From Shewanella algicola (GTDB lineage Bacteria > Pseudomonadota > Gammaproteobacteria > Enterobacterales > Shewanellaceae), in NCBI RefSeq assembly GCF_014648035.1, contig NZ_BMQI01000041.1:1-46596 (forward strand): a stretch of 46,596 bases of DNA. The letters are read 5' to 3'. The stretch's first letter is position 1. Each line of letters begins with the position of its first letter. The position numbers were made by a program, and so were the translations under genes. A model generated the notes under the pieces. That model searched no databases, had not been told where the DNA came from, and was given only the letters and a program-made list of their open reading frames with translations. Below, piece by piece: positions 7,273 through 16,223 of this stretch.

Positions 7273-9825
7273 ATGAAAACAGACGTATTTGCCACTCGCC
7301 GCTTATTACTGTGTTTGCGCTTGTTTGCCAGCCATTACCGCCATGCACCTTTACAAGCCAGTGCCATTTTACTCGGTATTATGCTGGCCGTGACTTTACT
7401 GATTGGGGTGTATGCCACGAACGCCAATGCCAAACAAAGCTATGGCAATGTGTCAGAACTGCTTAGCAAGCAAGCCAGCGTATCCATTAGTCACCTCACA
7501 CAAGACACGATCAACGAAGCCATTTATTTTACGCTAGCCAATGCGGGTTTTGACGCAATAGCGAGTATTGAAGGCGTGGCGACTGATGAGCAAGGGCGCT
7601 TATGGCGAGTCAATAGCAGCGATATTATTGCCGCGATAAGCACAGGCTTAGCCCAAGATGAGCAAGCAAGCTCATCAGTGGCTTCGGTCAATATCCCGCT
7701 TGCCGAATTGCTCGCAGGCCAACCCAAAGTATTGATGTCAGCAAGTCAGCAAGAGCGCATCAATAAGGTGACCAATCAATCACAAACTATCACCTTAAAT
7801 AATATCCCGCTAGACATAGTCACCATTGATGAGCAATGGGGGTTAGGCTCAGCCCTACTCGCCGATATTTCGTTAGCGCAGCCACTGCTTAACATGCAAG
7901 GCAAGCTGAGCTACATTGCGGTATTCAACGCAGATAAATCTGAAACCGACAGTGAGCTAATCACTCGTCTCACACACACCTTAACTCAAGCTGGCTTCGA
8001 CAGCAGCCAGTTACGCTTTACAACACAAGCTAGCGAGGGTGAGTCTCTTAGCGCGTTAACGGCCAGTTTTCATTTAAATTTGGATGCCATGAGCATGTTG
8101 GCGTTTGTTGTAGGCTTATTTATTGCCTACAACGGCGTGCGTTATAGCTTAATGAAACGCCAAAAACTGTTAGTGCAAATTATGCAGCAAGGGGTTGATC
8201 GTCGCACAGTAATGCTTGCCTTAAGCATTGAAATCATCAGCTTAGTGTTTATGGGTTGTGTGTTAGGTTTTATTGTTGGCTTACAATTGTCGCAATGGCT
8301 ACAGCCCATGGTTGCCCTTACACTAGAGCAGTTATATGGCGCTAAACTGTTGCCGGGTAACTGGCAATGGCAATGGTTTGCACAAGCACTTGTCCTGACA
8401 TTGTCTGCCGCCTTTGCCGCTTGCATCCCAATGCTGCTTAGCTTGGTCAATACCCCACTTGCACAGGGCGCACAAAAACAACCGCAAAATAAACAATTTA
8501 ATATTATTCATCGACGCCAGTTTATTATCGCAGTGATATTGTTATTGCTGTGCACCGTCGCTTTCGCCTTTACCGAACAATATCGCCATAGCTTAGTGTT
8601 ATTAGGCGCCTTAGTCGTCGCCATCCCACTATTATTGCCACAATGCCTACATTGGGTAGTAAACCTACTCAGTGCAGCCATGCCCAAAGGATTATGGCAA
8701 TACGTAGTTGCCGAAACTAAAGAGATTATTGCCCCACTTGCCCTCGCCATGATGGCTATATTACTGGCATTGTGCGCCAATATCGCAATGAACACTTTGG
8801 TTGGTAGCTTTGAAATCACCTTAAAAAAATGGCTTGATGCACGTTTGCATGCTGATTTGTATATTAGGCCAAACCCGAATCAGATGGAGGCGTTAATTAA
8901 ACTGCTGGCAAAGGATCCTAAAGTAGAGGCTATTTATGAACAATGGACCGTGGACAGCAGCCTAAGTAGGGCAGAAACACCGCAAACTCAAGTGCCTATT
9001 AACCTAGTCAGTCGCGACCATTTATCGTTAACCGACACCACGGTATTTAAAACAACCGCAGATAATTTTTGGCCAGCATTTACTGCAGGGCACAGCATTA
9101 TGATCAGTGAGCCATTGTCGATAAAATATCAGCTCAATATTGGCGATAAAGTACAATTATCACAACTGCAACAACATACATTAACCGTTGGCGCAATCTA
9201 TTATGATTATGGCAACCCTAAGGGCGAAGTCCTTATTAGCCAGTCATTATGGCGACAATCTCCTCTGCCAACAAAACCTTTCAGTTTGGCTGTCAATTAT
9301 CAAGGTGAGCTAAGCACATTACAAAATAACATAAGTCAGCAGCTCAACTTATCATCGGCGTACATGTACAGCCAACAGCGGATTAAAACCGAAGCCATTA
9401 CCATATTTAATAAAACCTTCTCAATTACCGTCGTGCTCAACAGCTTAACGTTATTAGTTGCCGCAATTGGTTTATTCAGCGCTTGCGTGATGCTCACCCA
9501 GGCAAGACAAGCGCCATTGGCGCGTTTATATGCTCTCGGCGTGAGTCGCAATCAATTACGATTAATGGTCGTAGTGCAAATGCTATTTATTGTATTGTTA
9601 ACCTGCCTCGTGGCATTACCAATGGGCGCATTGCTAGGTTATTTATTGATCCATAAAGTGACCTTACAAGCCTTTGGTTGGAGTATTGCGATGATTTGGG
9701 ACTGGGCAGCTTATGGTCAGGTTGTTGTTATCGCGATCATCAGTTGCTTACTGGCGGTGAGCTTACCTTTATATTGGCAAACCCGAAAACCCTTAATATC
9801 CAGTTTACAACAGGAAGCACTATGA
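7273..9825 (+). CDS. attFG: Double FtsX-domain ABC permease (AttF-AttG-like fusion)
   Basis: An 850-residue inner-membrane protein. One helix near 28-50 precedes a large periplasmic region (about 50-265). Clusters of helices follow at about 270-392, 415-465 and 485-515, then a second periplasmic region (520-710) and three helices at 713-837: two FtsX modules in one chain. In the AttEFGH system the permeases are named AttF and AttG; here one gene covers both. I chose ATG at 7273 because it is four bases after the ATPase stop and begins a normal N-terminus; the longer frame would overlap the ATPase gene. Its stop overlaps the next start (ATGA at 9822). Substrate unknown; an envelope lipid or lipoprotein is likely for this class. 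Confidence 0.87.
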   Translation: MKTDVFATRRLLLCLRLFASHYRHAPLQASAILLGIMLAVTLLIGVYATNANAKQSYGNVSELLSKQASVSISHLTQDTINEAIYFTLANAGFDAIASIEGVATDEQGRLWRVNSSDIIAAISTGLAQDEQASSSVASVNIPLAELLAGQPKVLMSASQQERINKVTNQSQTITLNNIPLDIVTIDEQWGLGSALLADISLAQPLLNMQGKLSYIAVFNADKSETDSELITRLTHTLTQAGFDSSQLRFTTQASEGESLSALTASFHLNLDAMSMLAFVVGLFIAYNGVRYSLMKRQKLLVQIMQQGVDRRTVMLALSIEIISLVFMGCVLGFIVGLQLSQWLQPMVALTLEQLYGAKLLPGNWQWQWFAQALVLTLSAAFAACIPMLLSLVNTPLAQGAQKQPQNKQFNIIHRRQFIIAVILLLLCTVAFAFTEQYRHSLVLLGALVVAIPLLLPQCLHWVVNLLSAAMPKGLWQYVVAETKEIIAPLALAMMAILLALCANIAMNTLVGSFEITLKKWLDARLHADLYIRPNPNQMEALIKLLAKDPKVEAIYEQWTVDSSLSRAETPQTQVPINLVSRDHLSLTDTTVFKTTADNFWPAFTAGHSIMISEPLSIKYQLNIGDKVQLSQLQQHTLTVGAIYYDYGNPKGEVLISQSLWRQSPLPTKPFSLAVNYQGELSTLQNNISQQLNLSSAYMYSQQRIKTEAITIFNKTFSITVVLNSLTLLVAAIGLFSACVMLTQARQAPLARLYALGVSRNQLRLMVVVQMLFIVLLTCLVALPMGALLGYLLIHKVTLQAFGWSIAMIWDWAAYGQVVVIAIISCLLAVSLPLYWQTRKPLISSLQQEAL

Positions 9826-10961
9826 CCTCTGTTACAGGTAAAAAAGTGTTCAGTATCAGCTTAGTCACAATGGCCTTTGCCACTTTGTTATCGGCCTGCT
9901 CTCCTGCGCCAGAGACTCATGAACAATCTACGACTATTAGTAATATGTCAGCACAATCATCGGCTGGCTACAGTGAAGTTGTACAAGGTAAGGTTTTGCA
10001 GTTTCCACGCGATCATTTAGCCCACAATGGCTACAAAATTGAATGGTGGTATCTAACCGCAAATTTAACCACCAGCAAAGGTGAAGATGTTGGCGTACAG
10101 TGGACCCAATTTAGGATCGGCATGACGCCGCCAACCGAGCAACTGGTAACAACTGAAAACGACTGGAGCAGTAATCAACTATACATGGCCCATGCAGCTA
10201 TCACATCAAAAGATGAGCACCTTACGGCTGAAAAATGGTCACGAGCACACCCTAAACTTGCCAGTGTCAGCCCTTCCCCCTTTACTGTGCACCTGCAAAA
10301 CTGGCAATGGAAAAGTCAGTCTAATGATCTGTTTCCGGCAACATTAACGGTCAACAACCCAGCATTTCATTATCAGCTGCAACTCAGTAGCCAACAGCCT
10401 GTGCAATTACAGGGCGATAATGGCTACAGCAGTAAAAGTGCCGATCAGGCTGTCGCCTCATATTATTACAGCCAACCCTTTATTGATGTAACAGGAGAGA
10501 TAACTCGCCATGGCGTCACCGAAAAAGTCAGCGGTAAAGCCTGGTTAGATAGAGAGTGGAGCTCGCAATTTCTCACTAAAGCACAACAAGGATGGGACTG
10601 GTTTTCACTTAGGTTAAATGACGACTCAACTTTAATGGCCTTTAGATTGCGTGGCGACACAGAGCAAGATCATTTCTTTAGCGCTAGACGTATGTATGCC
10701 GACGGTAGCGGCCGTAATATCAACAGTCGTGATAATCCAGGCGATATAGATATGCAGCCTACACAGTGGCAACAAACCGCGCTTGGTAAGCATCCCATTG
10801 CTTGGCGTATTCGTATAAACAGCGAAGCCATTGACCTGACAACCCAAGCCGTTAACCCCAACAGTGACATGCTAGTGTCCACCTCGTACTGGGAAGGTCC
10901 CATTAATATTCAAGGAAGTCATCAAGGCAAAGGTTATATGGAGTTAACGGGGTATCGTTAA
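9822..10961 (+). CDS. attH: AttH/CrtC-like lipoprotein of the ABC system
   Basis: A 379-residue predicted lipoprotein. The signal peptide ends in the lipobox LLSAC with Cys26. The mature protein opens with the family hallmark GYKIEWWYLTANL and has the paired lipocalin-like halves of the AttH/hydroxyneurosporene-synthase (CrtC) superfamily; KAWLDREWSSQ marks the second half. AttH proteins accompany AttE-AttG permeases, but the molecular activity is unknown. The +2 residue after Cys26 is Ser, so sorting to the outer membrane would be expected by the E. coli rule. The start overlaps the permease stop by ATGA, showing coupling. A longer frame from 9678 lies inside the permease gene and is rejected. 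Confidence 0.87.
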   Translation: MTSVTGKKVFSISLVTMAFATLLSACSPAPETHEQSTTISNMSAQSSAGYSEVVQGKVLQFPRDHLAHNGYKIEWWYLTANLTTSKGEDVGVQWTQFRIGMTPPTEQLVTTENDWSSNQLYMAHAAITSKDEHLTAEKWSRAHPKLASVSPSPFTVHLQNWQWKSQSNDLFPATLTVNNPAFHYQLQLSSQQPVQLQGDNGYSSKSADQAVASYYYSQPFIDVTGEITRHGVTEKVSGKAWLDREWSSQFLTKAQQGWDWFSLRLNDDSTLMAFRLRGDTEQDHFFSARRMYADGSGRNINSRDNPGDIDMQPTQWQQTALGKHPIAWRIRINSEAIDLTTQAVNPNSDMLVSTSYWEGPINIQGSHQGKGYMELTGYR

Positions 10962-11296
10962 TTGTAAGGGCTACCTATAAAGAGATTTATCTTTACGATT
11001 AACGTAAATCGGACTGCCTGATAACCTTAACTTAAACCAACTGTAATTCTTCAATCGTCGATAAAACCTGCACCCCATACGCACTAAGCTTTACAAGCAA
11101 TGTCTAAAACAGGATTGCCCTAATTGTTAAAGTGAGATTTACATCACGCGAAAAAATGTGACCTTGAACAACTATCAACCACTATACCCATTCAGAGGTA
11201 TACCCATAATAATAGTAAGGTCTAGACTTATTTTCATCACGTCACCTCCAATGACTATCACGCACCAAGAACAACATTCTAAGAGTGAGGAACACC
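10962..11296 (+). promoter_or_regulatory. nap operon upstream region without napD
   Basis: No intact gene lies in these 335 bases, although napD would be expected here in a napDAGHB operon. Visible elements are two TACCCAT heptamers (see the separate entry), a GTGA-N8-TCAC inverted repeat at 11132-11147, and the napA ribosome site. A frame that overlaps the napA start encodes TITHQEQHSKSEE, faintly like a NapD C-terminus, but it has no body upstream. Confidence 0.5.
11185..11207 (+). promoter_or_regulatory. Tandem NarL/NarP-type heptamers
   Basis: TACCCAT at 11185-11191 and again at 11201-11207, start to start 16 bp, both perfect matches to the NarL/NarP heptamer consensus (TACYYMT). They lie 90-112 bp upstream of napA. 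In Shewanella and Vibrio nap genes are under NarQ-NarP control, so this is a plausible activator site. The usual 7-2-7 inverted arrangement is not present. Confidence 0.5.
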
Positions 11297-13780
11297 ATGA
11301 GCATAAGCCGTCGCGAGTTTTTAAAAGCCAACGCCGCTGCCGCAGCAGCATCGGCTGTGGGTATCGCTATTCCAATTAATATGGTTCACGCCGCAGAAGG
11401 TAAAACGGACATCACATGGGATAAAGCCCCATGTCGTTTTTGTGGTGTCGGCTGTAGTGTATTAGTTGGTACCAAAAATGGCAAAGTTGTCGCAACCAAA
11501 GGCGACCCAGAAAGCCCAGTCAATAAAGGCCTAAATTGTATTAAAGGCTACTTCTTGTCAAAAATCATGTACGGTAAAGACCGTCTAACAACGCCATTGC
11601 TTAGAATGAAAGATGGCAAATACGACAAAGAAGGTGACTTTACTCCTGTCAGCTGGGATGTCGCATTCGACACTATGGCTGAAAAATGGAAAGCCAGTCT
11701 TGCCAAAAAAGGCCCAACTTCAGTAGGTATGTTCGGTTCAGGTCAATGGACAGTTTGGGAAGGTTACGCAGCATCAAAATTACATAAAGCAGGTTTTTTA
11801 ACCAATAACATCGACCCTAATGCACGTCACTGTATGGCATCTGCGGTTGGCGGGTTTATGCGTACCTTTGGTATTGATGAACCAATGGGGTGTTACGACG
11901 ATATTGAAGCCGGTGACAACTTTGTGCTTTGGGGCGCTAACATGGCAGAAATGCACCCAATTTTATGGGCTCGCTTAACTGACCGTCGTTTAAGCCATAA
12001 AGACGCCAAAGTACATGTGTTATCAACCTATGAAAACCGCAGCTTCGACCTTGCTGATAACCCAATGATTTTTAACCCACAAACTGACCTTGTGATTTTA
12101 AACTTCATTGCTAACTACATTATTCAAAACAATGCGGTAAACAAAGACTTTGTTAGAAAACATACTAACTTTGCCCTTGGTGTAACAGATATTGGTTATG
12201 GTTTACGTCCGGAGCACCCATTAGAGAAGAAAGCGAAAAACTCTGGTAACGGTGGATCTAAACCAATTAGTTTTGAAGAATATGCCAAGTTTGTGAGCAC
12301 TTATACGGCTGAATACGCCTCAGAAATGAGTGGTGTTCCGGTTGAAAACCTCATTACGCTAGCCAAAGTTTATGCCGACCCTAAGCAGAAAGTCATGAGC
12401 TTATGGACCATGGGTATTAACCAGCATACTCGTGGTGTGTGGGCAAACAACATGCTTTATAACATCCACTTATTAACCGGTAAAATTGCTACCCCAGGCA
12501 ATAGTCCATTCTCGTTAACAGGTCAGCCATCAGCTTGTGGTACTGCACGTGAAGTCGGTACATTTGCTCACCGCTTACCAGCAGACATGGTCGTTAAAAA
12601 CCCTAAGCATCGTGAAATAACCGAAAAACTTTGGCAATTACCTGCAGGCACAATTCCACCGAAGCCGGGTTATCATGCCGTGCTGCAAAGCCGTATGTTA
12701 AAAGATGGCAAATTAAATTGTTACTGGACCATGTGTACCAACAACATGCAAGCCGGCCCAAATATTAACGATGAGATTTACCCTGGTTTCCGTAATCCAG
12801 AAAACTTTATTGTTGTGTCAGATCCATACCCAACAGTCAGTGCTATGGCTGCCGACCTAATTTTACCAACCGCAATGTGGGTTGAAAAAGAAGGTGCATA
12901 CGGTAACGCTGAACGTCGTACTCATATGTGGCATCAACAAGTTAAACCACCAGAAGGGGCCACATCAGATTTATGGCAGATGGTTGAGTTTTCAAAACGC
13001 TTTAAAGTGTCAGAAGTATGGCCCGCTGAATTAATCGCCAAGCAACCAGATGTTGCTGACAAAACGTTATACGACGTGTTGTTTGCTAACGGTGAAGTCA
13101 ACAAATATCCGGTTGAGCAATGTAAAGGCGCATACAACGACGAAAGCGAGCACTTTGGTTTCTATCTGCAAAAAGGTCTATTCGAAGAATATGCCAAATT
13201 TGGTCGCGGCCATGCTCATGATTTAGATGCCTTCGACAATTACCATGAAAACCGTGGTAAACGCTGGCCTGTCATTAACGGTAAAGAAACCTTACGCCGC
13301 TTTGTTGAAGGTAGCGATCCTTATGTTAAGGCTGGTGAAGGCTTTAACTTCTACGGTAAGCCAGATGGTAGAGCGGTTATTTTTGCCCTACCTTACGAGC
13401 CTGCCGCAGAAGAGCCAAACAAAGAATTCGACCTATGGATGTCAACAGGCCGTGTACTAGAACATTGGCACACTGGCTCAATGACAGCCCGCGTACCTGA
13501 GCTGCAACGCGCTTATTCTGATGCTCAAATCTTTATGCACCCAGAAGATGCAAAATCACGTGGCTTAAAACGTGGTGACGAAGTTATTGTTGCCTCTCCA
13601 CGTGGTGAAGTTAGAACACGTGTTGAAACTAAAGGCCGTAACAAGCCACCTCAAGGCTTAGTATTTATGCCGTTCTTTGATGCGCGCCAATTAGTCAACA
13701 AACTGATACTCGATGCAACTGACCCGCTGTCAAAAGAGACAGACTTCAAGAAGTGTCCTGTAAAAGTGATGAAGGCTTAG
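11297..13780 (+). CDS. napA: Periplasmic nitrate reductase catalytic subunit NapA
   Basis: The molybdenum bis-MGD enzyme that reduces nitrate to nitrite in the periplasm. The 827-residue precursor starts with a twin-arginine signal (SRREFLK, residues 4-10) and an Ala-rich stretch ending near AHAAEG. Cys46, Cys49, Cys53 and Cys81 bind the 4Fe-4S cluster, and Cys179 in ARHCMAS is the expected Mo ligand. The length is normal. ATG at 11297 is preferred over the one 12 bases earlier because GAGGAACACC precedes it. It heads napA-G-H-B. NapD, the chaperone that binds the NapA signal peptide, is not encoded beside it. Electrons should come from NapGH or CymA through NapB, as no napC is present. Confidence 0.97.
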   Translation: MSISRREFLKANAAAAAASAVGIAIPINMVHAAEGKTDITWDKAPCRFCGVGCSVLVGTKNGKVVATKGDPESPVNKGLNCIKGYFLSKIMYGKDRLTTPLLRMKDGKYDKEGDFTPVSWDVAFDTMAEKWKASLAKKGPTSVGMFGSGQWTVWEGYAASKLHKAGFLTNNIDPNARHCMASAVGGFMRTFGIDEPMGCYDDIEAGDNFVLWGANMAEMHPILWARLTDRRLSHKDAKVHVLSTYENRSFDLADNPMIFNPQTDLVILNFIANYIIQNNAVNKDFVRKHTNFALGVTDIGYGLRPEHPLEKKAKNSGNGGSKPISFEEYAKFVSTYTAEYASEMSGVPVENLITLAKVYADPKQKVMSLWTMGINQHTRGVWANNMLYNIHLLTGKIATPGNSPFSLTGQPSACGTAREVGTFAHRLPADMVVKNPKHREITEKLWQLPAGTIPPKPGYHAVLQSRMLKDGKLNCYWTMCTNNMQAGPNINDEIYPGFRNPENFIVVSDPYPTVSAMAADLILPTAMWVEKEGAYGNAERRTHMWHQQVKPPEGATSDLWQMVEFSKRFKVSEVWPAELIAKQPDVADKTLYDVLFANGEVNKYPVEQCKGAYNDESEHFGFYLQKGLFEEYAKFGRGHAHDLDAFDNYHENRGKRWPVINGKETLRRFVEGSDPYVKAGEGFNFYGKPDGRAVIFALPYEPAAEEPNKEFDLWMSTGRVLEHWHTGSMTARVPELQRAYSDAQIFMHPEDAKSRGLKRGDEVIVASPRGEVRTRVETKGRNKPPQGLVFMPFFDARQLVNKLILDATDPLSKETDFKKCPVKVMKA

Positions 13781-13814
13781 TCAATAGTTAAGTGCATAAA
13801 CGGAAAGTCATGTT

Positions 13815-14549
13815 ATGAGCAAAGCAAATAGCAAATTAGGAAGTGTTAACGGTGTAAACCGTAGGCAATTTCTGGCCACAACAGCAAAAGCCAGTTGCGT
13901 GATGGGCATGGCCGGATTGGGGCTAACAACTGTTGCCACCCAATCTAGTCAACTTGACCCATTTGCTATTCGCCCGCCAGGTGCATTGGCAGAAGACGAT
14001 TTTCTCTCAGCGTGTGTTCGCTGCGGTTTGTGCGTAGAGGCTTGCCCCTACGACACCCTCAAACTGGCGCGCTGGTTTGACGGCGCAGCAACAGGCACAC
14101 CTTATTTTACTGCGCGTAACATTCCATGTGAAATGTGCGATGACATCCCTTGTGTTAAGGCTTGCCCTAGCGGTTCGCTTGAACACAAGTTAGACAACAT
14201 CGACGATGCAAAAATGGGGATTGCGGTTCTCATTGATGAGAAAAATTGTCTTAATTATCGAGGTTTACGCTGTGATGTCTGTTATCGGGTTTGCCCATTA
14301 ATAGATAAAGCCATCACATTAGAGCTGCAACGTAATGAGAAAAGCGGTCATCATGCAATGTTTTTACCCACTATCAACCCAGATGTATGTACGGGATGTG
14401 GCAAATGTGAACATGCCTGCGTGACAGAACAAGCAGTGATAAAAGTATTACCAAGCCACATAGCACTGGGTAAAGCAGCTGCTCATGATACTTACCAACA
14501 CACCGAAGAAACCACACTTGAGATGTTAAATAAGGGGCTGTCTTTATGA
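13815..14549 (+). CDS. napG: Ferredoxin-type protein NapG
   Basis: A periplasmic four-cluster ferredoxin that works with NapH as a quinol-oxidising electron donor for NapAB. The 244-residue precursor has a twin-arginine signal (NRRQFLA, Arg16-Arg17). Four Cys groups follow: CVRCGLCVEACP, CEMCDDIPCVKACP, CDVCYRVCP with an upstream Cys, and CTGCGKCEHAC. The ORF follows napA by 34 bases and overlaps napH by ATGA. Confidence 0.95.
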   Translation: MSKANSKLGSVNGVNRRQFLATTAKASCVMGMAGLGLTTVATQSSQLDPFAIRPPGALAEDDFLSACVRCGLCVEACPYDTLKLARWFDGAATGTPYFTARNIPCEMCDDIPCVKACPSGSLEHKLDNIDDAKMGIAVLIDEKNCLNYRGLRCDVCYRVCPLIDKAITLELQRNEKSGHHAMFLPTINPDVCTGCGKCEHACVTEQAVIKVLPSHIALGKAAAHDTYQHTEETTLEMLNKGLSL

Positions 14550-15460
14550 GCAATCAACATCGTTCAGCCTCTAAATCAACCACACGCTTTGGCCATGCAG
14601 CTGTCACAGAATTAGGATGGTGGCGAGCACACCGCTTCCTTATTTTGCGCAGATTGTCGCAACTTAGCGTGCTGAGCTTATTTGCCATTGGTCCTTTTTT
14701 AGGTTTATGGCTTTTTAAAGGTAATCTCTCAAGCAGTTTATTACTGGACACTATTCCATTAAGTGACCCATTAGCAACCTTGCAAGTGCTGATGAGTGGC
14801 CACTGGCCAGAGCTAAGCTTATTACTCGGCGCCGTTATCGTAGTAGGGATTTATGCTCTACTGGGTGGCAGAGTATTTTGCAGCTGGGTATGTCCAGTTA
14901 ATATCATCACAGATTTAGCCAGCTGGACTAGGCGTAGATTATCTCTGCCTCGTACTAGTGAAATACCGCAAAATCTGCGCTACTACATGCTAGCACTTGT
15001 GTTGATATTACCTATCCTGACAGGTTTTACGGTTTGGGAATGGTTGAACCCAGTACCCATCGTCTATCGTGCACTATTATTTGGTGCAGGGAGTGGATTA
15101 TGGATATTGGCAGTGATTTTTTTGCTCGACACCTTTGTGGTTGAACGAGCATGGTGTAGCCATTTATGCCCGACAGGTGCGTTATTTTCGCTGATAGGTA
15201 AAGTTAGCCCAGTAAAAATAGCTGCCGTAAGGGCTGAAGCATGCGACAACTGTATGGACTGTTTTACTGTTTGCCCTGAGCGCCAGGTACTAAAACCTGT
15301 GCTTAAAAAAGGCAGTACTCAACCCTTTATATTAGACAGTGACTGCACGCTTTGTGGCCGTTGTATTGATGTTTGTGTACCGCGCGTATTCCAATATAAA
15401 AACCGATTTAATTCAAAATACTCGAACAGAATTCCTCTTAAGGTGGAGAGCAAGTTATGA
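14546..15460 (+). CDS. napH: Quinol dehydrogenase membrane component NapH
   Basis: A 304-residue membrane ferredoxin with four to five helices. The two Cys-Pro motifs of the NapH/NosR group are present (FCSWVCPVN and WCSHLCPTG). Two C-terminal 4Fe-4S motifs, CDNCMDCFTVCP and CTLCGRCIDVC, face the cytoplasm in the family model. It starts at ATGA with napG and ends at ATGA with napB, so the three are translationally coupled. It forms the quinol-oxidising unit with NapG. Confidence 0.95.
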   Translation: MSNQHRSASKSTTRFGHAAVTELGWWRAHRFLILRRLSQLSVLSLFAIGPFLGLWLFKGNLSSSLLLDTIPLSDPLATLQVLMSGHWPELSLLLGAVIVVGIYALLGGRVFCSWVCPVNIITDLASWTRRRLSLPRTSEIPQNLRYYMLALVLILPILTGFTVWEWLNPVPIVYRALLFGAGSGLWILAVIFLLDTFVVERAWCSHLCPTGALFSLIGKVSPVKIAAVRAEACDNCMDCFTVCPERQVLKPVLKKGSTQPFILDSDCTLCGRCIDVCVPRVFQYKNRFNSKYSNRIPLKVESKL

Positions 15461-15882
15461 AAAAATTAATCACTTTAGCAGCCGTAATGCTAGCGATTAG
15501 CGCTTACTCAGGTCAGCAAGCACATGCCAATCCAGAACCAGTAAAATTATCGTCTCTTGCTGGTGACTCGCAAGTAACAGATGTGCGCCCTGCTGACGAA
15601 ATGCCGGTTTACCCAAAACGTGGCACAGCGGTAGAACGTACTTTTGTACATCAACCACCGATTATTCCGCATAAAGCGACCTATTCAATCAGTACTGATA
15701 AAAATGGTTGTTTAAGCTGCCACAGTTGGGATAAAGCTAAGCGCATGAAAGCAACACCAGTCGATACATCACATGTGATGGACGACAAGGGCACTGTAAA
15801 AGGTATGTATTACTTTTGCGACCAATGCCATGTACCACAAGCAGAGAACAAGCAGCAACTGATAGAAAACACCTTTAATTAG
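15457..15882 (+). CDS. napB: Diheme cytochrome c subunit NapB
   Basis: The periplasmic electron-transfer partner of NapA. The 141-residue precursor has a Sec signal (residues 1-24, cleavage after AHA). Two heme c sites are CLSCH (85-89) and CDQCH (121-125). The region around HQPPIIPH (65-72) holds His residues conserved in NapB as axial ligands. It closes the operon; a terminator follows 27 bases later. Confidence 0.95.
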   Translation: MKKLITLAAVMLAISAYSGQQAHANPEPVKLSSLAGDSQVTDVRPADEMPVYPKRGTAVERTFVHQPPIIPHKATYSISTDKNGCLSCHSWDKAKRMKATPVDTSHVMDDKGTVKGMYYFCDQCHVPQAENKQQLIENTFN

Positions 15883-15908
15883 TCTACTTCCCCCCCGATT
15901 AAGACTTT

Positions 15909-15934
15909 ACCGCTTGCTTGCAAGCGGTTTTTTT
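15909..15934 (+). terminator. nap operon terminator
   Basis: An 8-bp stem (15909-15916 with 15921-15928), loop CTTG, and seven U. Confidence 0.9.
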
Positions 15935-15963
15935 ATCTTTGCGGTTTATTAAATAATACTCAA

Positions 15964-15989
15964 TAAAAAACCCAGCTTATGCTGGGTTT
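15964..15989 (-). terminator. Terminator of the 50-residue peptide gene, overlapping its stop codon
   Basis: A 9-bp stem (15968-15976 with 15981-15989). On the minus strand the loop is ATAA and a U tract follows. The loop contains the TAA stop of the small gene at 15977-16129. Confidence 0.85.
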
Positions 15990-16129
15990 ATTGTTTGTTG
16001 CGTTTGTTGTGTTACCGGTGAACTCGATTCAGCAACGCTTGCTCTTTTATTCGATGCTTGGTTTTCTTGTTCCATTGGCATCGCTGCTTGCCACAATGCG
16101 CCAACCCATAAACTTGATGTTGTTTTCAT
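15977..16129 (-). CDS. Small unrecognised 50-residue protein
   Basis: Read on the minus strand from ATG at 16127-16129 to TAA at 15977-15979. The product begins MKTTSSLWVGALWQAAMPME. The remainder is rich in Gln, Ser, Ala and Thr and ends QTINPA; this part looks unfolded. A good Shine-Dalgarno (ACGGAG, nine to ten bases ahead) and a terminator in exactly the right place argue for a real gene. There is no clear signal peptide or complete membrane helix, although residues 7-17 are hydrophobic. It is divergent from the LysR gene at 16224, which may regulate it. No homologue recognised. Confidence 0.65.
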   Translation of the reverse strand: MKTTSSLWVGALWQAAMPMEQENQASNKRASVAESSSPVTQQTQQTINPA

Positions 16130-16223
16130 GATGATTACTCCGTTTCTGTTAACGAGTTCAAAGTACTGGATTGTGGTTTATCAGTAAAATGAATAATTAA
16201 TTCTTACTAGATTCCAAAATGGC

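Noticed and set aside
11037..11100. Minus-strand frame encoding LSAYGVQVLSTIEELQLV
   Set aside because: It looks protein-like but is bounded by stops at about 23 codons, has no start and no ribosome site. I cannot assign it to any gene.
11132..11147. GTGA-N8-TCAC inverted repeat as CRP or FNR site
   Set aside because: CRP needs GTGA-N6-TCAC and FNR TTGA-N6-TCAA. The spacing is two bases too long for both.
11158..11379. 73-codon frame before and into napA
   Set aside because: It overlaps napA by over 80 bases in another frame and starts at a GTG with no ribosome site. I keep only the weak remark that part of it may be a napD remnant.
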